64,000 nt of DNA from Actinoplanes campanulatus (GTDB lineage Bacteria > Actinomycetota > Actinomycetes > Mycobacteriales > Micromonosporaceae). The translations under genes were made by a program, and so were the position numbers. The notes under the pieces were generated by a model. That model saw only the letters and a list, made by a program, of their open reading frames with translations, did no database searches and was not told where the DNA came from. This document shows, piece by piece, positions 47,158 to 56,620 of the stretch (positions are counted from its first letter, which is position 1; every line of letters begins with the position of its first letter). The stretch is from positions 868,001-932,000 of the forward strand of contig NZ_BMPW01000001.1 of assembly GCF_014647795.1 (NCBI RefSeq). The letters run 5' to 3'.

Positions 47158-48831
47158 TCAGAAGCGCGGCGGCTCCCGGTAGATCCCCCACTCCGATTTC
47201 AGCACACCGCAGATCTCGCCGAGGGTGGCTTCGGCACGGACGGCGTCGAGCATCGCGGGGATCATGTTCTCCCCGCTGCGGGCCACCGCCACCATCCGTT
47301 CCAGGGCCGCTTTCACCCGTACCCCGTCGCGGTCGGTCTTGCGAGCGGAGAGCTCGCGCCGCTGCACCTGCTCGACCTCGTGGGAGACGCGCAGGATCTC
47401 CAGCTCCTTGGCCAGGGTGCTGTTGTGCGCGTTGACGCCGACCACCTTCTTGTCGCCCTTCTCCAGCGCCTGCTGGTAGGCGAAGGCGGCCTCGGCGATG
47501 TGCGCGGTGAACCAGCCGTCCTCGATGCCCCGCAGGATGCCGGCGGTGATGCTGCCGTCGTGGCCGAGCTCGCGGATCCGGGTGAAGATCTCCTCCGCCT
47601 CGGCCTCGATCCGGTCGGTGAGGGCCTCCACATACCACGATCCGCCGAGCGGGTCGGCCACATTGACCACCCCGGTCTCCTCCATGATCACCTGCTGGGT
47701 GCGCAGGGCGATCTCGGCGGACTCGTCGGTGGGCAGCGCGAGGGTCTCGTCGAGGGCGTTGGTGTGCAGCGAGTTGGTGCCGCCGAGGACCGCGGAGAGC
47801 GCCTCGATGGCGGTCCGGACCACGTTGTTGACCGGCTGCTGCGCGGTGAGCGAGACCCCGGCGGTCTGCGTGTGGAACTTGAGCCACAGCGCCTTCTCGC
47901 TGGTGGCGCCGTAGTCGTCGCGCAGGTGCCGGGCCCAGATCCGCCGGGCCGCGCGGAACTTGGCGATCTCCTCGAAGAAGTCCACGTGCGCGTCGAAGAA
48001 GAAGCTCAGCCCGGGCGCGAACTGGTTGACGTCGAGGCCGCGGGACAGTCCCAGTTCGACGTAGCCGAAGCCGTCGGCCAGCGTGTACGCCAGCTCCTGC
48101 GCGGCGGTCGAGCCTGCCTCGCGGATGTGGTAGCCGCTCACCGACAGCGGCTTGTACTTCGGGATCTCGGCGGCGCAGTACTCCATCAGGTCGCCGATCA
48201 GGCGCAGGTGCGGCTCCGGTTCGAAGAGCCACTCCTTCTGCGCGATGTACTCCTTGAAGATGTCGGTCTGGAGGGTGCCGTCGAGGTCGCGCAGGTTGAC
48301 GCCCTGCCGTTCGGCGGCCACCAGGTACATGCAGAAGACCGGCACCGCCGGACCGGAGATGGTCATGCTGGTGGTGACGTCCTGGAGCGGGATGCCCTCG
48401 AACAGCACCTCCATGTCGGCGGCCGAGTCGATCGCGACGCCGCAGTGCCCGACCTCGCCGAGCGACTCGGGCTCGTCGGAGTCGCGGCCCATCAGGGTGG
48501 GCATGTCGAAGGCGACGCTGAGACCGCCGCCCCCGGCGGCCAGGATCATCTTGTAGCGCTCGTTGGTCTGCCGCGCGTTCCCGAAGCCGGCGAACTGGCG
48601 GATGGTCCAGGTCCGTCCGCGGTATCCGGTCGGATAGAGACCCCGGGTGTACGGGAACTCGCCCGGCCATCCGATCCGCTCGAATCCGGGATAGGCGGCG
48701 CCCTCGGGGGGCCCGTAAACGGGGTCGACCGTCACGCCGGAGAGCGTGGTGAAGTCGGCGTCCCGCTTGCGGGCCGCATCGTAGCGTCGTTGCCAGCGTT
48801 CCCGGCCGGCATGGATCTCGGCAGCGTCCAT
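47158..48831 (-). CDS. icmA: Isobutyryl-CoA mutase large subunit
   Basis: This 557-residue TIM-barrel subunit belongs to a cobalamin-dependent acyl-CoA mutase and lacks the B12-binding domain. Substrate choice can be read. The position of methylmalonyl-CoA mutase Tyr89 is Phe80 (WTIRQFAGFG), and that of Arg207 is Gln198 (KEYIAQKEW). Phe80/Gln198 is the known signature of IcmA, which converts isobutyryl-CoA to n-butyryl-CoA. It needs a separate small B12-binding subunit (IcmB), not found in this window. TACGAT lies six bases before ATG 48831, with no SD, so the mRNA is probably leaderless. MeaB, thiolase and epimerase genes lie 2-5 kb away. Confidence 0.93.
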   Translation of the reverse strand: MDAAEIHAGRERWQRRYDAARKRDADFTTLSGVTVDPVYGPPEGAAYPGFERIGWPGEFPYTRGLYPTGYRGRTWTIRQFAGFGNARQTNERYKMILAAGGGGLSVAFDMPTLMGRDSDEPESLGEVGHCGVAIDSAADMEVLFEGIPLQDVTTSMTISGPAVPVFCMYLVAAERQGVNLRDLDGTLQTDIFKEYIAQKEWLFEPEPHLRLIGDLMEYCAAEIPKYKPLSVSGYHIREAGSTAAQELAYTLADGFGYVELGLSRGLDVNQFAPGLSFFFDAHVDFFEEIAKFRAARRIWARHLRDDYGATSEKALWLKFHTQTAGVSLTAQQPVNNVVRTAIEALSAVLGGTNSLHTNALDETLALPTDESAEIALRTQQVIMEETGVVNVADPLGGSWYVEALTDRIEAEAEEIFTRIRELGHDGSITAGILRGIEDGWFTAHIAEAAFAYQQALEKGDKKVVGVNAHNSTLAKELEILRVSHEVEQVQRRELSARKTDRDGVRVKAALERMVAVARSGENMIPAMLDAVRAEATLGEICGVLKSEWGIYREPPRF

Positions 48832-48862
48832 GCGGCCATCGTAGAGCAGAACTGAACGATCA

Positions 48863-50026
48863 TTAAGCCCCCGGGAGCCGGTGTTCGAAGATCCACGCCT
48901 GCGGGTCGCCGTTGCGGTGGAGCAGCCGCATGATCGCAGGCAGGGTGGCGTCCCGCAGCGCCGCGCGGACCGGGCCGAGCACCTTCGAGGAACTGCTGCG
49001 CCGGCCCTGGACGACCACCTTCTCCACCCGGGGGCGGCGGGCGGCCGCGTACGCCGCGAGGGCCGCCGGGACGTCCGGGTTCTCGCGCAGGCTGTGCCCG
49101 AGGACCACGGCGTCCTCCAGCGCCATCGACGCGCCCTGGCCGGAGGACGGGGCGACAGCGTGCGCCGCGTCGCCGGTCAGGACGATCCGCTCGCCGTGCC
49201 AGACCGGCACCCGCCGCAGGTCCCGGGTGTTCCACGGCCCGAGGACCTCGCTGCTGGCCCGGATCAGATCGGCCGCCGGCTCGCCCGCGAACAACTCCAG
49301 CAGGTACGTCCGCCAACCGTCCGGGGTGAACTCGCCGGGCTCGGCCGGCCGCCGGCGCGGCGGGTTGGCGAACCACCAGACGGAGCCGTCCGGGGCGGTC
49401 ACCCAGCCGAAGAAGGCACGCCGGCCGAAGGACATCCGCATCACCCCGGGCGGCGGCGCGTCCCGGACCGGGCCGTCGGTGAAGCCACCGGTGTTGAGCA
49501 GGCCGAGATAGTGCGGCGCGGGAGCCTTCGGATCAAGAACCTCCCTGGTACGCGAGTGCAGTCCATCCGCGCCGACCAGCAGGTCTCCCCGCGCCGTGCG
49601 GCCGTCGGCGAACTCGGCCACGGCGCCGGACACGCCGGTCAGCCGGGCGCCGTACTCGATCGGGATGCCGCGGGCGGTCACCTCGGCGCGCAGTGCCGAG
49701 TACAGATCGGAGCGACGGATCGTGGTGCTGACCGTCCCGTCCGGCAGCGGCCCACCGAGCGGGACCTCGGCGAGCAGCCGGCCGGAGGCGCCGTGCAGCG
49801 CGATCACCGGGGTGGCGAACCCGCGGGCCAGAACCGTGGCCGGGTCCAGGCCGAGGGCGCGCAGGGCGGTCACCCCGTTGACCGCGAGGGTCACGAAGAC
49901 GCCCCGCTCACCGGCGTCCCGCTCGGCGGCCTCGTAGATCACCGGGCGCCAGCCGGCACGGTGCAGGGCGATGGCGGTGGCGGTCCCGGCGATGCCGCCA
50001 CCGATTACGACAGCTTCGTTAGTCAT
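48863..50026 (-). CDS. FAD-dependent monooxygenase
   Basis: This 387-residue flavoprotein is of the PHBH/UbiH class. The ADP-binding fold is at the start (VVIGGGIAGTATAIALHRAG), the DG motif is LLVGADGLHSRT, and the FAD-ribityl GD motif is VLTGDAAHAVAPSSGQG. Such enzymes hydroxylate aromatic or related compounds with NAD(P)H and oxygen; the substrate is unknown. ATG 50026 is chosen because the Rossmann motif then begins near residue 6. It is divergent from a PadR-type regulator with a dyad in the 52-bp gap, so PadR control is likely. Confidence 0.9.
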   Translation of the reverse strand: MTNEAVVIGGGIAGTATAIALHRAGWRPVIYEAAERDAGERGVFVTLAVNGVTALRALGLDPATVLARGFATPVIALHGASGRLLAEVPLGGPLPDGTVSTTIRRSDLYSALRAEVTARGIPIEYGARLTGVSGAVAEFADGRTARGDLLVGADGLHSRTREVLDPKAPAPHYLGLLNTGGFTDGPVRDAPPPGVMRMSFGRRAFFGWVTAPDGSVWWFANPPRRRPAEPGEFTPDGWRTYLLELFAGEPAADLIRASSEVLGPWNTRDLRRVPVWHGERIVLTGDAAHAVAPSSGQGASMALEDAVVLGHSLRENPDVPAALAAYAAARRPRVEKVVVQGRRSSSSKVLGPVRAALRDATLPAIMRLLHRNGDPQAWIFEHRLPGA

Positions 50027-50050
50027 GTAATAACTATTGATGCCATGACT
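50021..50050. promoter_or_regulatory. Inverted repeat between monooxygenase and PadR genes
   Basis: AGTCATG (50021-50027) is exactly mirrored by CATGACT (50044-50050) with 16 A/T-rich bases between. The left half covers the monooxygenase ATG. PadR proteins bind such spaced dyads; binding here is inferred. Confidence 0.55.
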
Positions 50051-50078
50051 AAGAATCGTCAAGTCCTAAGCTGGCCGC

Positions 50079-50660
50079 ATGAAGCGGTCTCCTCTGGCGA
50101 TGGTTCTGCTGGCCCTGCTCGTGGAGGCGCCGATGCACCCGTACCGGATGCAGCAGGTGATCAAGCAGCGCGGTCAGGACCAGTTGGTCAACGTCGCGCA
50201 GCGGAACAGCGTCTACCAGACCCTCGACCGGCTGGTCCGGGAGGGACTGGCCCGCCCCGGCGGCACCAGCCGGGAGGCCGGGCGCCCGGAGCGGACCGTC
50301 TACGAGGTGACCGAGGAGGGCGCCGCCACGCTGCGCCGCTGGCTGCTGGAGATGCTGCCCGAGCCGGCCCGTGAGTTCCCGGAGTTCCCGGTGGCGCTCG
50401 CCTTCCTGCCGATCCTCAGCCCGGCCGAGACCCGGGAGCTGCTCGAACGCCGGCTCGAGACGCTCACCGACCGGGTCGCGGCCATCGACGCGCAGGCGCC
50501 GCCCGGCCTGCCCCGGCTCTTCCTGATCGAGGACGAGTACCGGGCGGCCGTGCTGCGGGCCGAGATCGGCTGGCTGCGCGGGATCGTCGCCGACCTGGAC
50601 GACGGCAGCCTGAGCTGGGACCGCGCGCTCATCGACGAGACGCTGGCCCGCTTCGGCTAG
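50079..50660 (+). CDS. PadR-family transcriptional regulator
   Basis: This 193-residue protein has a PadR winged helix at residues 5-85 (LLALLVEAPMHPYRMQQVI, SVYQTLDRLVREGL, YEVTEEG) and a C-terminal helical dimerisation domain (about 95-193) with RRLETLTDRVAAID. It probably represses the divergent FAD monooxygenase and responds to its substrate. ATG 50079 lies just after TAAG/GGCCGC with no clear SD. Confidence 0.92.
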   Translation: MKRSPLAMVLLALLVEAPMHPYRMQQVIKQRGQDQLVNVAQRNSVYQTLDRLVREGLARPGGTSREAGRPERTVYEVTEEGAATLRRWLLEMLPEPAREFPEFPVALAFLPILSPAETRELLERRLETLTDRVAAIDAQAPPGLPRLFLIEDEYRAAVLRAEIGWLRGIVADLDDGSLSWDRALIDETLARFG

Positions 50661-50673
50661 GGCCGGACAGGCC

Positions 50674-51633
50674 CTACAGGCCGGCGACCAGCTCGGCGGC
50701 GGCGGCGTGCGGGTCGATCTCACCGTCCACGACGCGGGCGGCGAGCAGTGGCAGGGCCGTGCCGCCGCTGAGATCGCCGATCCGGGCCCGCAGCGTGCCC
50801 AGTGCCAGCGCCGATATCTCCGCCGACGCCCGGTGCTCCCGGCGCCGGCGCAGGTTGCCGGTGCTCTCCAGCCAGTCCCGGTGCTTGCCGACGGCGGCCA
50901 CCACGTCGTCGATGCCCTCGCCCTTGGCCGCGATCGCGCGCACCACCTGGGGCCGCCACTCGTTCGGGCCGCGCTCGCCGAGCGCGAGCATCCCCTGGAT
51001 GTCGCGATAGGTGGCGTCGGCGCCGGGCCGGTCCGCCTTGTTGATCACGAAGACGTCGGCGATCTCCAGCACCCCGGCCTTGACCGCCTGGATGGCGTCG
51101 CCCATCCCCGGCGCGAGCAGCACGAGCGTGGTGTCGGCGAGGGAGGCGATCTCCACCTCGGCCTGCCCGACACCGACCGTCTCGACCAGGATCACATCGC
51201 AGCCGGCGCCCTCCAGCACCCGGACCGCCTGCGGGGTGGCCGCGGAGAGCCCACCCAGCTGGCCGCGGCTGGACATCGAGCGGATGTAGACGCCGGAGTC
51301 GGCGGTGTGGTCCTGCATGCGGATCCGGTCGCCGAGGATCGCCCCGCCGGTGAACGGGCTGGACGGGTCGACGGCCAGCACCCCGACCCGGTTCCCCGCC
51401 TCGCGGAGGGCCCGGACCAGCTCGTTCGTCGTGGTCGACTTGCCCACGCCGGGCGCGCCGGTCAAGCCGACGACCTGGGCCCGGCCGGCGAACGGCGCCA
51501 TTGCGGCGGCCACCTCGGGCAGCGCGGGATCGCCGTTCTCCACCAGGCTGATCAGCCGGGCCACGGACCGCGCGTCGCCCTCCCGGGCCTTGGCGACGAG
51601 GGAGGGCACATCACGGGTCCGCCTCGACGTCAC
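50674..51633 (-). CDS. meaB: Methylmalonyl-CoA mutase-associated G-protein chaperone
   Basis: MeaB/ArgK (319 residues) is a GTPase that loads and protects the cobalamin of acyl-CoA mutases. It has Walker [11 protein letters not shown], the switch and base segments [12 protein letters not shown] and [11 protein letters not shown], and the C-terminal dimer arm ([15 protein letters not shown]). The GTG start at 51633 overlaps the stop of the upstream thiolase (GTGA), so the two are coupled. Its client may be the icmA product 2 kb away or a methylmalonyl-CoA mutase elsewhere. Confidence 0.95.
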   Translation of the reverse strand: MTSRRTRDVPSLVAKAREGDARSVARLISLVENGDPALPEVAAAMAPFAGRAQVVGLTGAPGVGKSTTTNELVRALREAGNRVGVLAVDPSSPFTGGAILGDRIRMQDHTADSGVYIRSMSSRGQLGGLSAATPQAVRVLEGAGCDVILVETVGVGQAEVEIASLADTTLVLLAPGMGDAIQAVKAGVLEIADVFVINKADRPGADATYRDIQGMLALGERGPNEWRPQVVRAIAAKGEGIDDVVAAVGKHRDWLESTGNLRRRREHRASAEISALALGTLRARIGDLSGGTALPLLAARVVDGEIDPHAAAAELVAGL

Positions 51634-52814
51634 GCCGCCGGCACCTTGATGATCAGCGCGTCGCCCTGGCCACCGCCGCCGCACAGCGCGGCCGCGCCCA
51701 GCCCGCCGCCGCGGCGCCGCAGCTCCAGGGCCAGGGTGAGCACCAGCCGGGCGCCGGACATCCCGATCGGATGGCCGAGCGCGATGGCGCCACCGTTCAC
51801 GTTGACGATCTCCTCATCCACCTTCAGCTCGCGGGCCGACTGGATGGCCACCTGAGCGAACGCCTCGTTGATCTCGATCAGGTCGAGATCGTCCACCTCG
51901 AGCCCGGCCTTGTCCAGCGCGTGCTTGATGGCATTGGACGGCTGGGACTGGAGCGAGCTGTCCGGCCCGGCGACGTTGCCGTGCGACACGATCTCTGCGA
52001 TCCAGGTGAGGCCCAGCTCCTCGGCCTTCGCCCGGCTCATCACGATCAGCGCGGCCGCGCCGTCGGAGATCGGCGAGGAGCTGGCCGCGGTGATGGTGCC
52101 GTCCGGGGTGAAGGCCGGGCGGAGGGTGGACAGCGACTCGGCGGTGGCGCCGGGGCGGACACCCTCGTCGGTGTCGATCACCTGACCGGCGTCCCGGCCG
52201 CCGGCCGGGACCGCGGCGATCTCCTCGGCGAACCGGCCGTCGCGCTGGGCCGCGGCGGCCCGCTGGTGGCTGCGGGCGGCGAACGCGTCCTGCTGCTCCC
52301 GGGTGATGCCCAGGCGGGCGCCGCTCGCCTCGGTGGACTCGCCCATCGAGATGCCGGCCCACGGGTCCATCAGGCCGTCGATCGCGGTGTGGTCACGCAC
52401 CAGCACGTCACCGAACTTACGGCCCTGGCGCTGATCGGCCAGCAGGTGCGGCGCATTGGTCATGGACTCCATGCCGCCGGCCACCACCACGTCGAACTCG
52501 CCGGCCCGGATCAGCTGGTCGGCCAGCGCCACCGCGTCGATGCCGGAGAGGCAGACCTTGTTGACAGTGAGGGCGGGCGTGGTCATCGGGATGCCGGCGG
52601 CCACCGCGGCCTGCCGGGCCGGGATCTGGCCGCAGCCGGCCTGGAGCACCTGACCCATGATCACGTACTGGACCCGCTCGGGGTCGACGCCGCCGCGGCT
52701 CAGCGCCGCCGCGATCGCGTGACCGCCCAGAGCGGTGGCGGGGAGGTGTTTGAGGTTGCCCAGCAGGCGCCCCATCGGGGTCCGGGCGCCACTGACGATG
52801 ACGGAGCTGGTCAT
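51630..52814 (-). CDS. Acetyl-CoA acetyltransferase (thiolase)
   Basis: This 394-residue thiolase has the nucleophile Cys88 in [20 protein letters not shown], the His in [16 protein letters not shown] and the second Cys in [11 protein letters not shown]. It condenses two acetyl-CoA or splits acetoacetyl-CoA, so it links to butyrate/propionate metabolism with icmA, meaB and the epimerase. The start is ATG 52814 (a GTG two codons earlier is possible); SD weak. It is coupled to meaB and divergent from mce. Confidence 0.95.
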   Translation of the reverse strand: MTSSVIVSGARTPMGRLLGNLKHLPATALGGHAIAAALSRGGVDPERVQYVIMGQVLQAGCGQIPARQAAVAAGIPMTTPALTVNKVCLSGIDAVALADQLIRAGEFDVVVAGGMESMTNAPHLLADQRQGRKFGDVLVRDHTAIDGLMDPWAGISMGESTEASGARLGITREQQDAFAARSHQRAAAAQRDGRFAEEIAAVPAGGRDAGQVIDTDEGVRPGATAESLSTLRPAFTPDGTITAASSSPISDGAAALIVMSRAKAEELGLTWIAEIVSHGNVAGPDSSLQSQPSNAIKHALDKAGLEVDDLDLIEINEAFAQVAIQSARELKVDEEIVNVNGGAIALGHPIGMSGARLVLTLALELRRRGGGLGAAALCGGGGQGDALIIKVPAA

Positions 52815-52895
52815 GGTCACGATCCGATCTGCGACGACCGGGCCTGGGGGCACCCGGGGTGGCCTTAACGATGGGTCAGGTCAGAGACTAACCGC

Positions 52896-53378
52896 ATGAC
52901 AGACGACACACCGAGCGCTGGACGGGACGAGAATGTCACATTCCCCGGACTGCTCCGCATCGATCACGTCGGGATAGCGGTGCCCGACCTGGACGAGGCG
53001 ATCGCCTTCTACGCGGCGAACTTCGGGCTCCGCTGCGTGCACGAGGAGACCAACGAGGAGCAGGGCGTACGGGAAGCGATGCTCGCGGTCGGCGACGGCG
53101 ACGGCCCCCGGCTGCAACTGCTGGCCCCGGCCCGGCCGGACTCGGCGATCGCACGGTTCCTCGACCGCAGCGGTCCCGGTCTGCAACAGCTGGCGTACAC
53201 GGTGGCCGACGTGGAGGCGACCGCCGCGGCCCTGCGGTCCCGCGGTTTGCGCCTTCTGTACGACGCCCCCAAACGCGGCACCGCCGGATCCCGGATCAAC
53301 TTCGTCCACCCGAAGGACGCCGGCGGCGTGCTGGTCGAGTTGGTCGAGCCCGCCGGAGGGGGTACGCCGGTCGGGTGA
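52896..53378 (+). CDS. mce: Methylmalonyl-CoA epimerase
   Basis: This 160-residue VOC-fold enzyme interconverts (R)- and (S)-methylmalonyl-CoA. Metal ligands fit His in RIDHVGIAVPD, a His in INFVHPKDAGG and the Glu in VLVELVEP. The first 20 residues are an extra polar arm (TDDTPSAGRDENVT). ATG 52896; GAGACT six bases upstream could be a -10 for a leaderless message. Divergent from thiolase-meaB, which supports a shared propionyl-CoA/methylmalonyl-CoA role. Confidence 0.93.
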   Translation: MTDDTPSAGRDENVTFPGLLRIDHVGIAVPDLDEAIAFYAANFGLRCVHEETNEEQGVREAMLAVGDGDGPRLQLLAPARPDSAIARFLDRSGPGLQQLAYTVADVEATAAALRSRGLRLLYDAPKRGTAGSRINFVHPKDAGGVLVELVEPAGGGTPVG

Positions 53379-53638
53379 ATCGACCTGACGCGGCCCCGGT
53401 CTCCTGGCAGGATCGGGGCCATTGAGCAGCGCCGACGACGTCTGCGCCGGAATCGTGATCACCCGAAGCCCCGACTGACCAGGTCGCGGCGGGACGGCAC
53501 CGGACCGGCCGGTGCGGCCGGGGCCGTCACCCGAACGGTCCGGGGCCGCGCGACGGTCCAGGTCAAAGCTGATCTACTATGCGGTTCGGATGCCCCTCGG
53601 CTCTTGCATGTCCGCCCCCTTCTCGCCAGGATGGCGCA

Positions 53639-54961
53639 ATGCCCCAGCAGCAGGATCAGAACCTGGCCTTCTTCGAGACCGCGAATTCGCAGCACGACTT
53701 CACGGTCGTCCTCCGCGGCTACGACCGTCACCAGGTCGACGGACACATCGGCCGGCTGCTCGCCGCGCTGAACCAGTCCGAGCAGGCCCGCGGCGAGGCC
53801 GAGCAACGGATGAACGACGCTCAGCGGCGTCTGCGCCAGGCCGAGCAGCGACTGAACGCGCTCGAGCAGAAACTGGCCGACAGCAACAAGCTGCTGGAGG
53901 AGAACAACCGGCCGACGCTCTCCGGGCTGGGCACCCGGGTGGAGCAGATCCTGCGTCTCGCCGAGGAGCAGGCGAACGACCACCGGAACGAGGCGAAGCG
54001 GGAGTCCGAGGGCATTCTCTCCGCGGCCCGTCTCGAGGCCCGGGAGATCACCGACAAGGCCCGCGCCGAGGCCGCCGCCATGAAGGCGACCGCCGAGCGC
54101 GAGGCCGGGCAGGTGCGCACCCACGCCGAGCGGGAGGCCGCCGAGACCCGGGTGCAGGCCCGCCGCGAGGCCGACACGCTCCGGTCGGACGCCGACCGGG
54201 AGACCAAGCAACTCCGTACCGTCACCGCCCACGAGGTCGCCGAGCTCAAGTCGACCGTGGAGCGTGAGGTCGCGTCGCTGCGCGCCACCGCCGAGCGGGA
54301 GATCACCCAGGCCCGGGCCAAGGCCGCCCGGGAGGCCGAGGAGAAGCGCGCCGAGGCCACCAAGCTGCTCACCGACGCCCGTGACAAGCGTGACAAGGAT
54401 CTGCAGGCACTGGCCCTGGAGATCGCCGAGCGCCGGGAGAAGGCGGAGCGCGAGGAGTCGGAGCGGCACGCCGCCCAGGTCGCCGCGACCCAGAAGATGG
54501 TGTCCGAGGCCGAGGAGCGGGCCCGCGCCGCCGAGGACCGCGCCAAGGAGATCGAGCAGCGCGCCGAGGCTCGCCGGATCGAGTCCGAGCGGTACTCCTC
54601 GGAGACCGTGGAGAAGGCGCGCGCCCTGGCGGAGAAGACCGTCACCGAGTCCCGCGCCGAGGGCAACCGACTGCTCAGCGAAGCCCGCACCGAGGCGGAG
54701 CTGACCACCCAGGCGGCGCGCCGCGAGGTCGAGGACCTCACCCGTCAGAAGGACGCGGTCACCAACCAGCTCGGCCAGATGCTGTCCGGTCTCTCCGGCC
54801 TGGTTCCGGGGGTCGGCGGTGCCGCCACTCCGGCCGCGGCGGCCGCCGCTGCCGTGGCCGCCGCCGCGGCCCCTGCTCAGCGGGCCGCTGAGCCGGAGGC
54901 CGAGGAGACCGAAGAGGCGGAGACCGGTGACGAGCCGGTGGCGGCTCAGACCAATTCCTGA
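53639..54961 (+). CDS. DivIVA-like long coiled-coil protein (first paralogue)
   Basis: This 440-residue protein has a DivIVA-type N-terminal segment, FTVVLRGYDRHQVDGHIGRL (about residues 20-40), and then a long, charged coiled coil (about 42-395) rich in AEREA and RAEA heptads. GTRVEQILRLAEEQA near residue 110 is shared with the next gene. The tail is Ala-rich and acidic (AAAAAAVAAAAAP, then EETEEAETGDE). This resembles Scy/FilP-type cytoskeletal proteins of filamentous actinobacteria that organise polar growth. ATG 53639 has AGGATGG about five bases upstream. A TACTAT box near 53575 may be its -10. The 260 bp before it hold no other clear gene. Confidence 0.85.
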   Translation: MPQQQDQNLAFFETANSQHDFTVVLRGYDRHQVDGHIGRLLAALNQSEQARGEAEQRMNDAQRRLRQAEQRLNALEQKLADSNKLLEENNRPTLSGLGTRVEQILRLAEEQANDHRNEAKRESEGILSAARLEAREITDKARAEAAAMKATAEREAGQVRTHAEREAAETRVQARREADTLRSDADRETKQLRTVTAHEVAELKSTVEREVASLRATAEREITQARAKAAREAEEKRAEATKLLTDARDKRDKDLQALALEIAERREKAEREESERHAAQVAATQKMVSEAEERARAAEDRAKEIEQRAEARRIESERYSSETVEKARALAEKTVTESRAEGNRLLSEARTEAELTTQAARREVEDLTRQKDAVTNQLGQMLSGLSGLVPGVGGAATPAAAAAAAVAAAAAPAQRAAEPEAEETEEAETGDEPVAAQTNS

Positions 54962-55040
54962 CCGGGCTCTCAGCTTCCTCCGCTTGCGGACCCGTCGCGG
55001 ATACGCGACCGTGAACCCGCCGGGCGGTACATGACGAAAT

Positions 55041-55073
55041 CAGGCCGTACCGGAGTTTCTCCGGTACGGCCTG
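55041..55073. terminator. Terminator between the two coiled-coil genes
   Basis: A 15-bp perfect stem (55041-55055 with 55059-55073) with a TTT loop, 80 bases after the first coiled-coil gene. This is one of the strongest hairpins in the window. The second gene must therefore have its own promoter between here and 55199. Confidence 0.88.
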
Positions 55074-55198
55074 ACTCGTTTCGCGCTTGCCTGGGTTTGC
55101 CAACCGAGGTCAGACAAATCGCAACTACACGCATGGTCTCTTCCAACCCGGTGTGTATCGACACGCCACGGGACGATGCGTATGTGAGGATGGACAGC

Positions 55199-56578
55199 AT
55201 GTCGCACGGCGGTGAAATCTTCGGTCTCGGCGGAGAGGCGGCCACCGAGCCCAGCTTCGAAACGGCCCTCCGGGGCTATGAGAAGAAGCAGGTCGAGCGA
55301 TACGTCACCCGGGCGGAGAACGAGATAGCCGCCCTCCTCAACGACCGCGAACAGGCGTATTCGCAGATCCAGGCGCTGAGCGCGCAGATCAAGGGCCTGC
55401 AGGCGGAGCTCACCCAGGCCCGGCGCGAATCCGGGATCACCGGCGAGGTGTCGTTCCGGCACCTCGGCAAGCGGGTGGAGCAGATCCTGCTCCTCGCCGA
55501 GGAGCAGGCCGAGGCGATCAAGGCGTCCGCCACCGACGACATCGCGAGCCGGCTCGCCGAGGCGGAGCGGATCCGGGCCGAGGCCGAGGCGCACGCCCAC
55601 AACGGCATCCGGGACTTCGAGATCACCCTGGCCGCGCGCCGCGCCGAGGAGGAGAAGGCCGACACCGCGAAGCGGGTCGCCACCGACAAGGCGATCGCCG
55701 CCGCCCGGCAGGCCGCGGAGCAGAAGCGCGCCGAGGCCGAGGCGGTGCTGGCGCGGGCCCGCAACGAGGGCAAGCACATCACCGAGAAGGCCACTCAGGA
55801 CGCTCAGCGGACCAAGGCCGAAGTGGACGGCTACGTGCAGTCCACCCGGATGCAGGCCGAGCAGGAGCTCAAGGCGCTGCGGGAGAAGACGCAGCAGGAG
55901 ATCACCGCGCAGCGCACCGAGGCGGAGCGGGAGCAGGCCGACCTCAAGGCGGCCGTGGAGCACGAGCTGGCGCTGCGCCGGCACTCGGTGATCGAGGAGC
56001 TGGGCCAGATGCGCGCCGGCGTCGAGAAGCAGTGCTCCGACCTGCGCAGCGAGGCCGACAAGTACGCCGAGGAGGTGCTGCGCCGCTCCGACGACCAGGC
56101 CACCGCCGTACGCAAGGAGATCGCCGCGCAGCAGGAGAAGATCGCTCAGGCCGGCCGCGATCTGGAGACCGCTCTGGTCGAGACGTCCGGCGCAGAGAAG
56201 CGGCGGAACGCCGCGCAGGAGGCGGCGAAGGCGGCCGAGAAGGAGACCGAGCAGGTCGCGCAACGGCTCTCCGAGGCGAAGCAGGAGCTGGAGGCCGAGC
56301 TGAACCGGACGGCCGAGGCCAAGCGCGCCGGTGAGGCCGCCGAGCGGCATGCCGCCGAGGTCCGCCGCCAGGTGCAGAAAGAGGCGAAACGGGTGGCCGA
56401 GCTGGCCGCCGCCGCGGTGCTGGCCGCCGCCGCCGAGCCCGAGGACGACGAGAAGCCCGCCGATCCCGCCGGTTCGGTGACCACACAGCCGGCCGAGAAG
56501 GAGCCGCCCGCCAAGGTCACCGCCTCGGCGAAGGTGACCGTCCCGCAGGCGAGCCGGGTGGCGGCCGACGCCGATTGA
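55199..56578 (+). CDS. DivIVA-like long coiled-coil protein (second paralogue)
   Basis: This 459-residue paralogue of the preceding protein has the N-terminal motif FETALRGYEKKQVERYVTRA, then coiled coil over about residues 40-410. It shares GKRVEQILLLAEEQAEAIK with its neighbour. The tail has EDDEKPADPAGS and TASAKVTVP. It probably co-assembles with the first protein in a polar cytoskeleton, as Scy and FilP do; this is inference. ATG 55199 is chosen because GAGGATGG lies upstream at a fair distance; ATG 55190 and a longer start are alternatives. Confidence 0.85.
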   Translation: MSHGGEIFGLGGEAATEPSFETALRGYEKKQVERYVTRAENEIAALLNDREQAYSQIQALSAQIKGLQAELTQARRESGITGEVSFRHLGKRVEQILLLAEEQAEAIKASATDDIASRLAEAERIRAEAEAHAHNGIRDFEITLAARRAEEEKADTAKRVATDKAIAAARQAAEQKRAEAEAVLARARNEGKHITEKATQDAQRTKAEVDGYVQSTRMQAEQELKALREKTQQEITAQRTEAEREQADLKAAVEHELALRRHSVIEELGQMRAGVEKQCSDLRSEADKYAEEVLRRSDDQATAVRKEIAAQQEKIAQAGRDLETALVETSGAEKRRNAAQEAAKAAEKETEQVAQRLSEAKQELEAELNRTAEAKRAGEAAERHAAEVRRQVQKEAKRVAELAAAAVLAAAAEPEDDEKPADPAGSVTTQPAEKEPPAKVTASAKVTVPQASRVAADAD

Positions 56579-56620
56579 CTACCGGTGGCAGGGGTGGCCC
56601 AGCGGCGATAGCCTCAGTTG

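Noticed and set aside
53422-53478. 18-codon TTG frame before the coiled-coil gene
   Set aside because: Very short, rare start codon, no SD; no reason to call it.
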